NCBI GenBank assembly: GCA_022495995.1
Contig: JAFEMH010001468.1
Coordinates: 186,001 to 250,000 of the forward strand
Direction of reading: 5' to 3'
DNA: 64,000 nt
From: Adenophora triphylla var. japonica
Taxonomy: Eukaryota > Streptophyta > Magnoliopsida > Asterales > Campanulaceae
Under the pieces are notes generated by a model, which saw only the letters and a list, made by a program, of their open reading frames with translations, did no database searches and was not told where the DNA came from. Below are positions 55,612-64,000 of this stretch, piece by piece. The position numbers and the translations under genes were made by a program. Every line of letters starts with the position of its first letter. Position 1 is the first letter of the stretch.

Positions 55612-56444
55612 GACATCAAGTAATTAATAAATTTCAAATCTTTTTAACATCTTTATAACGTTGTTAATGTCCTAAAATCAATTATGTTTCTCTTCAAAGA
55701 TTATTTAGTAAACATCAAAAGAGTGTTACAAAATTTTGGCCTGTTTTTTGGCTACCCACAATGAATGATTGTTACTATATGAACTGAACTGTCAAGTGGT
55801 GTTGAGATAGCTGCATAATGATTAAAATTTCACATTGAAATGGTCTAGCATTATGATTTTAATGTATGAAAACATTGCTTGAAGATTGTTAGAATGAAAG
55901 AAACTAAATCGATATAGCTAAGACAATAAATTCAGTCCAAGAAAAACAAGGTTTTGAAGTGTATTCAGTGCTGATATCGTACTCTCTTTCTAAATTTTCA
56001 TCCGCTTTTCGACAAATATGAACATGAAAACTAGGTCATGGCCGGACAGAATCATATAGGATCTTTATATATGGAAGTATTATTTGGCTCCAACACGTGC
56101 ATGGTTGTAACATAACCCTGTCATATAATAAATGTCACGTTTTCTTTTTTCGTGTGTCACAAAATAAAGGTCGTATTTCTAAATAAAGAAATAATATGAG
56201 TGCATTTTTTACGAGTTTACAAGTAATGTACAAACACATAGAGAACATTGATCAAAATTATGACAAATCAACTTCGATACTTATAATATAGTATGACATA
56301 GGAGCATATATGCTGTATTTAATTCCTTATCATCAGAATGTTCTTGTTACAAGGCAGCCTGCATAGAGAATAAACCACAAATCATTAAAAGGGATCGTTA
56401 GGGAACTAGTATGTTGCATCGATATTATCACCCTAGCTCCTCCA
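55612..56444 (+). other. Upstream region of the third UGT gene
   Basis: AT-rich with no gene. A G-box-like CACGTG is at 56094-56099, about 430 bp upstream of the ATG. Nothing else is recognised. Confidence 0.5.
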
Positions 56445-56452
56445 TATATAAA
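56445..56452 (+). promoter_or_regulatory. TATA box of the third UGT gene
   Basis: TATATAAA lies 76 bp before the ATG at 56528, giving a leader of about 45 nt. Confidence 0.65.
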
Positions 56453-56527
56453 GGCTACCAAATAGGATGTTGTAACTTATATCAAAAACCCAAAAACTAC
56501 TAGCTAGATTTACTCGAAAGCTTCACA

Positions 56528-57934
56528 ATGGAAAACAATGGCCAAAACAAACATGATATTGTTGTTGTAATGGTACCCTTTCCGGCACAAGGCCATCTCA
56601 ACCAGCTTCTTCACCTCTCCCGCCTCATCTCCACCTACAATATACCTATTCACATAGTCGGCACCACCACTCACAACCGCCAAGCCAAGCTTCGTGTCCA
56701 TGGTTGGGACCCTTGCATGGACCCTAATATACATTTCCATGAATTTCCTATACCTTCTTTTTCCTCGCCTCCTCCTAACCCTAATGCATTGGTTAAGTTT
56801 CCCGCTCATCTTCAGCCTTGTTTCGAGACAGCCACACTGTACCTTCGTGAGCCTGTGAGCGGGCTAATATCATCTCTCTCAACAACAGCTAAGAGAATTG
56901 TTATTATTCATGATTCTCTGATGATTTCGGTCATTCAAGACTTTGTTTCGATTCCTAATGCTGAGGCCTATACTTTCCTCAGCATCTCAGCTTTTTCTGT
57001 TTTCTATTTCTTCTGGGATGCAGGCAGACCTTTTAAGGTTGATGATGACAATTTACTTGGAGATCTTCCTTCTTTCAATGATTGTTTCACTCCTGAGTTT
57101 TTGGCATTTGTTGACGCTCAACTTATATGTCAGAAGTCCAACTCTGGTAATCTTTTGGACACATGCAAAGTAGTTGAAGACAAATATTTAGATTTATTTG
57201 CACGAAAAGAAGTTTCAGGTGGTGTAAATCAATGGGCGATCGGGCCTTTCAATCCAGTTGGAACATCCAATGACAAACATGGAGATCAGTGCCACGAGTG
57301 CCTTAAGTGGCTTGACAAACAAGAAAAAAACTCTGTGATTTATGTTTCGTTTGGCACGACAACCTCATTTACAGATGAACAAATCCAAGAAATTGCTATT
57401 GGGTTAGAAGAAAGTGAGCAAAAGTTCATTTGGGTAGTGAGGGATGCAGATAAAGGAGATGTAATCACCGGTGAAGCAAGAAGAATTGAATTGCCAAAAG
57501 GTTTTGAAGAGAGAGTTGAAGGGAGAGGAATGGTAGTGAGAGATTGGGCACCACAATTGGAAATTTTAGGGCATCCATCAACAGGTGGTTTTATGAGTCA
57601 TTGTGGATGGAATTCAAGTATGGAGAGCATTACTATGGGAGTGCCCATTGCTACTTGGCCAATGCATTCTGACCAGCCATGGAACGCTTTGATGATGACA
57701 AAGTTACTGAAAATTGGGATCGTTGCAAGGGATTGGGCACATAGAGATGAGCTGGTTACATCGTTAATGGCTGAAAAAGTTGTTAGGCGATTGATGTCTT
57801 CAAACGAAGGTGAGGAGATAAGGAAGAGGACTGAAGAATTGGGTAGTTCTGTGAGGAAATCTGTGAGAAATGGTGGTGCTACTCGCAAGGAAATGGATTC
57901 CTTTATTGAACACATCAGTAGAAAAAATCGCTAA
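56528..57934 (+). CDS. UDP-glycosyltransferase, zeatin O-glucosyltransferase-like (UGT93-type), copy 3
   Basis: An intact single-exon gene of 468 residues. The catalytic His is at residue 23 in VPFPAQGHLNQ. The PSPG donor box is at residues 340-383 (starts WAPQLEILGH, contains HCGWNSSMES, ends HSDQ), with the final Gln typical of UDP-glucose use. It shares KLRVHGWDP, FSSPPPNPNA and SVIYVSFGTTTS with copies 1 and 2 but differs more from both in the N-terminal half; its box differs from that of copy 2 at 5 of 44 positions. It lies in the same orientation 41 kb beyond copy 2, almost all of the gap being inserted elements, so it is probably the third member of one tandem cluster. A copia LTR begins 62 bp after its stop codon, so its transcript probably ends inside retroelement DNA. 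Confidence 0.95.
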   Translation: MENNGQNKHDIVVVMVPFPAQGHLNQLLHLSRLISTYNIPIHIVGTTTHNRQAKLRVHGWDPCMDPNIHFHEFPIPSFSSPPPNPNALVKFPAHLQPCFETATLYLREPVSGLISSLSTTAKRIVIIHDSLMISVIQDFVSIPNAEAYTFLSISAFSVFYFFWDAGRPFKVDDDNLLGDLPSFNDCFTPEFLAFVDAQLICQKSNSGNLLDTCKVVEDKYLDLFARKEVSGGVNQWAIGPFNPVGTSNDKHGDQCHECLKWLDKQEKNSVIYVSFGTTTSFTDEQIQEIAIGLEESEQKFIWVVRDADKGDVITGEARRIELPKGFEERVEGRGMVVRDWAPQLEILGHPSTGGFMSHCGWNSSMESITMGVPIATWPMHSDQPWNALMMTKLLKIGIVARDWAHRDELVTSLMAEKVVRRLMSSNEGEEIRKRTEELGSSVRKSVRNGGATRKEMDSFIEHISRKNR

Positions 57935-57996
57935 TGATAAAAAATACACCATACTGCAAAAGTATTTGAAAACTATCATTGTATGGATGACATTCC

Positions 57997-59514
57997 TGAA
58001 AGGCCCTTTGTTAATATGCAGATGATCAGACAGCTATGGTATTGGCTTAGCTGCCAGATGATAGTTGAATTGTGCAGCGGAATAAGAGAGATTTGAAATA
58101 ATGGTAGGACAACAAACACAAAGAAATAATGCAAGTGTGTGAATGTGATTGCAAAAATGTGATAACACAGAGAATTTAAAGTGGTTCGAGTTCACTCCTC
58201 CTACATCCACCCCCCTTTGTCAAACTTGACAAGTGAGATCAATTTTATTATAATCTTTAATCAACAAAAATTACAAATGATTGATTCGAGGCAAGTTCCT
58301 TGAACTTCCTCTTCCCTAATTAGTACGAGTCCAACTAGGGATACACTTAAAGTACGAGTCTTAAGTGTTTTTACAACTTGAAGTACAGTCTCAAGATTTT
58401 ATAGAACAACTAATACACTCAAAGTACGAGTCTTGAGTGATTACAAACTAATTCTACACCTAAAGTACGGTATTAGGATTTTGGATTTTGTGATTTAACA
58501 CACTTGAGGGTGTTTTGTTGTTGTGGAGGCAAAGGTTTTGGGGAGAGGGTTTGGTTTGGAACAGAGTTTGAAGGGAAAGGATTGGTGAGTGTGTGTGTGA
58601 ATTACAGGAGGTGTGTGTGGGTGTGTGGAAAGGGTTTTTGACTGGGAAAATGAGTATTTTCGGTGTGTAACGAGGAGGTGTTACGGGGGCTGCGAGAAGG
58701 TTGTTTAATGGTGTTGTAAAGGTTGTAACGGGGAAGTGTTACGGGGGCTGCAGAAGGTTGTTTAAGAGGAAGTAAATGGGTGTGGAAAGGGAGGCTGTAC
58801 GGGAGCTGTAAATGGAGACTAGAAAGGGGTGTTAGCTCAAAGATTAAAAGGGGAATTTGGGTCCAATATATAGGAGGATTGAGGAAGTAGCCGTTGGGAA
58901 CATGGCACATGGTTCTCTTCAATGAGAGTCTTCATTTATGTTGTCTGAGGAAGTAACCGTTGGAGGAGACAATGCAATAAATGTGTGGTTGGAATAGTGT
59001 TTGTATTTAGTGCATTGTTGGTATTTGTAAATGGGCTGGAATTTGCAACCCAATGTTCAGAAGATCTTCAAGGAGAGATGACATGTCAAAGTTGTTGAGA
59101 GATTTAAGAATGGCACATCTTTGTCATCCATGGATTAGTGCATTGCTGATGGCACATAAAATCATAGCTGTCAGATTGAACAATCTGTTGAGATCTCAGT
59201 TGTTAGATCTTGAGAATGGATGACATGGTTTGAGTTGGGTGATGATCTCTTTGTAATGAACTAACACTTGTCATATTGGATATTGGTTCTCTTGATCATT
59301 ACTATCATTGATTTATCTTGTCATATCTTGGCTATACGATGTTGAAGATTGTTGAGAAAATCTTGGCTGTCACGAAGTCTTTTATCGGATCTTGGGAAAC
59401 TTGAAGGTGCCACCTTGTAACTTTTGCAACTTTCCACTCTTGACACTTTAGACCATTTAACTTTGTCCCGTTAAATGATCAATCTTCATCAAAACACAAT
59501 GTTAGGTTCTAACA
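57997..59514 (-). repeat. 3' LTR of copia element 3
   Basis: 1518 bp. Its first 500 bp align with the LTR of copia element 1. A roughly 30-bp unit (GGTGTTAC...GCTGCAGAAGGTTGTTTA type) is repeated at about 58675-58765. Many CAG words of the partner LTR appear here as CGAG or CGG (see findings). Confidence 0.9.
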
Positions 59515-60691
59515 ATTTCCCCCTTTTTGGTGAATGATTGGTCATTTTAAGCTCTTAATGGCTTGCTACAAAACACCATAAGCAAAAAAGAGATGACAAT
59601 GAAAATTTGCTCTCAAGAAAAATTGAGCAGATTTTTGGTGAACTTCACGGATTTTTCTGTGTTGACTCAACAAGCTCCAGGGTGTGAGGATATACTTTTT
59701 GGAGAGGTCAATGAGTGTACTTTAAATGGGAGAAAACTGTGTAGGGTTATGAGCTTTGGAGAGATAGATATAGGATTTTTGGTGAGAGGAGTCTTGATAA
59801 ATGTTATCTCTGCTGTCAGAATTTTGATGTCTGCTGCCAACTTCATACATGTCCCATTTTTTGCTCATAAGGAATCAGATTGTGGGTTTAGACTTGTTGG
59901 AAAGCTCTATGTGTCTACTTTACACAGAAAAAATCGAATTGCAATTTGATTACCCACAGAGAATGATATTGCAGTTTTGATCTGACAGCTATGATTCTTA
60001 GCTGTCAGAAATTCGGGGTTTGCTGTCAAGGTTTTGGGGTCTACTGTCAAGAGTGTAGGTGACTAATTTTTGGGATTTGTTGAGAAGAGTGTACTGTGTG
60101 AAGCTTGATGTATGGGGAATTTTTGAAAAGGGTTTGTTGTCAAGGAGATTGGTTGTCAAAGGCTTAGCTATCAGAAAGAAAACATAGCTGTCAGAGATAA
60201 CGATCAGCCTGTTGGACAGCAACTTCAGATGAAGTCTGGTATTGACTCACAAGGTTGTAGGCTATATGTTTATGCTTTCTGGAAAGGTATGTGAGTCTAC
60301 TTTGCTCACAAAAAATCGTATTGCAATTTCGTGCAGCGGAGAGAGAGATATTGCAATTTCCGTGAAGAGTGTCAAAGCTGATTTTCAGATTTCCAGCAAC
60401 TTTTTCTGTTTCAACAAGGGCTGTTCTTGGCTGGTTTTGATGGTGTTTTGGAGTTTGGTTCCCCCTCAAATGGTGTTATGGCCTTATGGAGAAAGGCAAT
60501 GGGCAAAAGACATCCTTAAAGGTTTGGTTCCCCCTCAAACAGTGCCGTCATTTGTAAGAAGAGATCCAATCTTTTCTTGAAGCATATATACCTTTGATTA
60601 AATCCAAGCAAGCTTTGACTTTACTACTCTTTTAACATCTGAAAATAAAACAAAAAAAAATAAATAAATAAAAAAAAAAAAAAAAAAAATT
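59515..60691. other. Unique internal region of copia element 3 replacing pol
   Basis: It starts with a polypurine tract (minus) and ends in an A-rich tract (60651-60689). No pol motif. A block near 59905-59940 recurs in diverged form near 60280-60320 (GTCTACTTT...CACA...AAAAATCG...TTGCAATTT). The ORFs at 59563-59949 and 60242-60580 match nothing I know; the former has no ATG at its listed start. This may be unspliced non-coding RNA sequence or captured DNA. Confidence 0.5.
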
Positions 60692-62953
60692 GGTACCCTT
60701 TATGTTTGGGTCCGGGTTAGTTTTCTTTACGAACCCAAGCTTTGCTCATTGATCCTTTATTGAAGAACTGGTTTAGGGTATGGTAATATGACATGATTTG
60801 CATCATGTAAGGTGTAAGGGCAGTGGATTGGGATGGATTGAAGTAGTGGTTTGGGTTGCTATATTGGGGTTGGCGAAAGTTATTTGAATGGGATGATCTT
60901 GGAGAGTCATTTTGACTTGCATGGCTTCTTCCATTTGAGTATTGCCATTGAGGTTTTTGTTGTTTGGTGTATCTATGCTTGTTGTAGAATCTTTGTTGCC
61001 TTGGGGTTCTTTGTTGTTTGGAAGATTTTGGTTGTCTGTCAGGCCTTGGGTATGCTGTTATGCCTTAGGTATGCATCGACCCTTGGGCTACACTGACGGG
61101 ACTTGGCCGACTAGCACCCTTTTGTAGCTTGACTTCTTCCTGTATATTGGCCCCTTTTTGAACCCAAATATACTTGCTTCCTTGAATTTTACTTGGTCCT
61201 TCCTTTGTTTGACTAGGGCCACTCAAGATTTCCTTTGATTTTCCTTTGGTTTGAATGGGATAGGTTTGAGCTTGATAGCTGCCGAGCTTAGGTTTTCTAG
61301 CACCATTTTCAATGGCCCTTTCACCGAGTGGGAGGAGTGTACCCTTTTGCTTTGTAGCACCAATCCTGTTTTGTCATTAGGGCGTTGTTGAGAGTAGGTG
61401 AATAGGGATAATGCTTTGCTTGAGCAGTTCCATGAATCTATTTTCTTTTTAAGAGCATCATTTTCTTTTTCAAGAAATATGAGTTTTTGACAGTTTCATG
61501 ACTACTTGAAGTCTCGGTGTCGAGATCCATGTTTTGTTTTTCAAGCATGAAGCATTGATCTCTTAGCCCTTGACATGCTTTCTCAAGCTCGGAATTGGTT
61601 TTTGTGAGGGAGTCTATGGTTGAGGATTGGGAAAGGTTCTCATTGACCGGTGAAGCAAAGCTAGTTTTTTGTTTTTTTGTTTGAATTAAAAGAGTGCAAA
61701 CTAATTGTTTGAAACCATCAATATTTAAAGAGTTAAAATCATGTACCTCTTTTAGTTCATCTGCGGCCCATTACTTCAAGATCTTCCTCATTTTCTGATT
61801 CTTCATCTTCATCTCCTAATAAGCACAGCATAGCCTCTTCTCCTTCACTTTCAGAGTCACTTGAGGCATATTCCTCCTCACTTTTGCTTTTAGAAAAATT
61901 ATAGCAATTGCATCTAGAACGTGAATGATTTCCTTTGAGTAGATGAATTTCTTTGCTTTCTGATTATCCTTTGGTTTCTTTGGTTCAGGACATTCAGATG
62001 AGTAGTGACCAATCTTTCCACAGTTGTAACATTCAATTTTCTTCTTATGATTCTCTTGATCAGATGCGGATGGACTATAGCTTCTCTCAAATGTTTTCTT
62101 ATAAGATCTTATGGCATTTCTGACGGCCGTGGATATGAGACTGGATAAATCTTCTTTAGAGGTGTGTTTGTTTGAGGGAAGGTTTGCTTTTTGAAGGGAG
62201 ATGAGGACCATGGAATCAATGTCTTGTTGAGTGATAGGCTTGTGTGTAGTTTCCTGAGCAGCTAAGGCAAGAGTTTGTGAAATGGAAGGAACAGGTTGAA
62301 TTTTTATTTTTCCTTCTAGTTCATAAGCCTCAAGCTTTCCAAAATATTGTTCAACAGTCATGGTACTCCATTACTGCTCCTTCTCTAATAGGTAATGCTA
62401 CCTTCTCATATTCTTGTGGAAGAGTAGAATATATTTTAAGGCATAGGTCTTGTTGATCAAATGTTTTTCCATGGTCAGCAATGGATCTGATAAGGTCCTC
62501 AAACCTTGGTTTAGCATCACTAACTTTTTCACCAGGATAGAATTTAAATTTGTCTAGTTGCCTAAGCAAGTTATACAAATTTTGAGTTCTTACACTGGTG
62601 TGTTTAGTGAATTTGGTATGAATAAGTTCCCAAGCGAGATTTTGCGGTTGGTCTTTTAGCAATTTCTTGTGCTAAAGAGTCATTCACACTCTTTTGAAGT
62701 ATGTTTTTGACTTTAAGGTTGGCACTAATTAGTTGCCTTTCATATTGATCCAGTTTTACGGAGATTTCATCTTGCTGGCTCCACCATTTGAATCTGGTTG
62801 GATTGGGTAGGTGACTTCATTTTCTAAGGCATACCAGTTCCAAATGCTGTTTGCATCAAGATAAGTTTTTATCTTTGATGCATAGATCTCAAAAGATCCA
62901 CAGTCATCAATGTGTGGGATGTCTTTCTCATTATTTCTTCTTGGTTGAGGCAT
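60692..62953 (-). pseudogene. Gag of copia element 3, frameshifted
   Basis: It starts at ATG 62953 (MPQPRRNNEKDIPHIDD, identical to element 1). Open pieces are 62953-62756, 62662-62351 and 62361-61816, carrying the gag core and a CCHC knuckle (CYNCGKIGHYSSECPEP near 62029-61979). The coiled-coil tail region continues, frame-broken, to 60692, where homology to element 1 (its 37187) ends. Two of the frame breaks (about 62640-62650 and 62375) fall at the irregular CAG/CGAG type positions, so some may be sequence errors rather than mutations. Confidence 0.75.
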
Positions 62954-63022
62954 GGTGGGTTTGAAGAGAATCCTTCACAAGTTGTTAGACTTTTGAATGT
63001 GAAGACAAGCTACGATACCAAT

Positions 63023-64000
63023 TGAAAGGCCCTTTGTTAATATGCGGATGATCGAGACGGCTATGGTATTGGCTTAGGCGTCGGATGATAGTTGAATTGT
63101 GCGGCGGAATAAGAGAGATTTGAAATAATGGTAGGACAACAAACACAAAGAAATAATGCAAGTGTGTGAATGTGATTGCAAAAAATGTGATAACACAGAG
63201 AATTTAAAGTGGTTCGAGTTCACTCCTCCTACATCCACCCCCCTTTGTCAAACTTGACAAGTGAGATCAATTTTATTATAATCTTTAATCAACAAAAATT
63301 ACAAATGATTGATTCAGGCAAGTTCCTTGAACTTCCTCTTCCTAATTAGTACAGTCAACTAGGGATACACTTAAAGTACAGTCTTAAGTGTTTTTACAAC
63401 TTGAAGTACAGTCTCAAGATTTTACAGAACAACTAATACACTCAAAGTACAGTCTTGAGTGATTACAAACTAATTCTACACCTAAAGTACAGTCTTAGGA
63501 TTTTGGATTTTGTGATTTAACACACTGAGGGGTGTTTTGTTGTGGAGGCAAAGGTTTTGGGGTGAGGGTTTGGTTTGGAACAGAGTTTGAAGGGAAAGGA
63601 TTGGTGAGTGTGTGTGTGAATTACAGGAGGTGTGTGTGGGTGTGTGGAAAGGGTTTTTTACTGTGAAAATGAGTATTTTTCAGTGTGTAACAGGAGGTGT
63701 TACAGGGGCTGCAGAAGGTTGTTTAATGGTGTTGTAAAGGTTGTAACAGGAGGTGTTACAGGGGCTGCAGAAGGTTGTTTAAGAGGAAGTAAATGGGTGT
63801 GGAAAGGGACTGTACAGGAGCTGTAAATGGAGACTAGAAAGGGGTGTTAGCTCAAAGATTAAAAGGGGAATTTGGGTCCAATATATAGGAGGATTGAGGA
63901 AGTAGCCGTTGGGAACATGGCACATGGTTCTCTTCAATGAGAGTCTTCATTTATGTTGTCTGAGGAAGTAACCGTTGGAGGAGACAATGCAATAAAGGTG
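63023..64000 (-). repeat. 5' LTR of copia element 3, partial
   Basis: 978 bp visible, aligning with 57997-58980. On minus a TATATAT box lies near 63887-63880. In its first 100 bp this copy carries the CGG/CGAG variants where the other LTR has CAG; further in, the direction reverses. Confidence 0.88.

Larger units (their letters stand above)
57997..64000 (-). mobile_element. Copia element 3: pol-less relative of copia element 1, cut by window edge
   Basis: The 3' LTR is 57997-59514. The 5' LTR starts at 63023 and runs off the right edge. A tRNA-Met-like primer site (TGGTATCGTAGC) is at 63020-63009. Gag and its C-terminal coil are at 60692-62953 in the same order as element 1. Protease, integrase, RT and the extra ORF are missing, replaced by 59515-60690. 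LTR ends (TGAAAGGCCC...GGTTCTAACA) and gag match element 1, so it is a deletion derivative that would need proteins in trans. The candidate target duplication ATTCC (57992-57996) cannot be checked. Confidence 0.88.

Noticed and set aside
59563..59949. 128-codon ORF in copia element 3
   Set aside because: It has no ATG at its start and no known motif, and overlaps the diverged internal repeat; kept only as part of the unique region.

Overview
The window is nuclear DNA of a flowering plant, most likely a eudicot. Three intact, intronless glycosyltransferase genes of the zeatin O-glucosyltransferase type (UGT93-like) sit among nested plant transposable elements and a decayed endogenous plant pararetrovirus. 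A specific genus cannot be read from the sequence; a eudicot is inferred from the gene and element families.

Layout. 1-10208: a Ty3/gypsy element on the minus strand (long open gag running off the left edge) whose 605-bp 5' LTR is split by a younger Athila-like element (2253-10049, 5-bp target duplication GTCTT) that encodes only gag and protease. 10696-12084 and 13769-15181: two tandem UGT genes, with a degenerate Stowaway-like copy between them and a clean Stowaway MITE after them (15445-15726). 15892-26943: about one and a half head-to-tail genomes of a florendovirus/petuvirus-like caulimovirid, with a 1.5-kb imperfect palindrome at the junction. 27211-54929: a 27.7-kb CACTA transposon with matching TCT target duplications. 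It holds captured pieces of host genes (NADP-malic enzyme exons and a short S18-like exon), a hAT element with an 8-bp duplication, and two full-length Sirevirus-type Ty1/copia elements (27583-40729 and 43194-52852, each with a perfect 5-bp duplication). The CACTA had itself landed in the LTR of a TRIM-like miniature retroelement; a chain of such elements follows (54933-55611). 56528-57934: a third UGT gene. 57997-64000: a pol-less relative of the first copia element, running off the right edge.

How it fits together. The three UGTs look like one ancestral tandem cluster. About 41 kb of inserted DNA, mainly the pararetrovirus and the loaded CACTA, now separates the third copy from the first two. 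The insertion order can be partly read from the nesting: TRIM, then CACTA, then the copia and hAT elements; gypsy first, then Athila-like.

The most unusual items are: (i) the copia element at 27583-40729, which carries both a long sense ORF region after pol and a separate 296-codon ORF on the opposite strand with its own TATA-like box, and is saturated with the heptamer CTGTCAG/CTGACAG; (ii) the NADP-malic enzyme exons inside the CACTA; (iii) the palindromic junction between two unequally decayed pararetrovirus copies; (iv) a systematic CAG to CGAG/CGG difference pattern in the last element that looks like a sequencing artefact. All element and family names come from motif recognition; no database search was possible.
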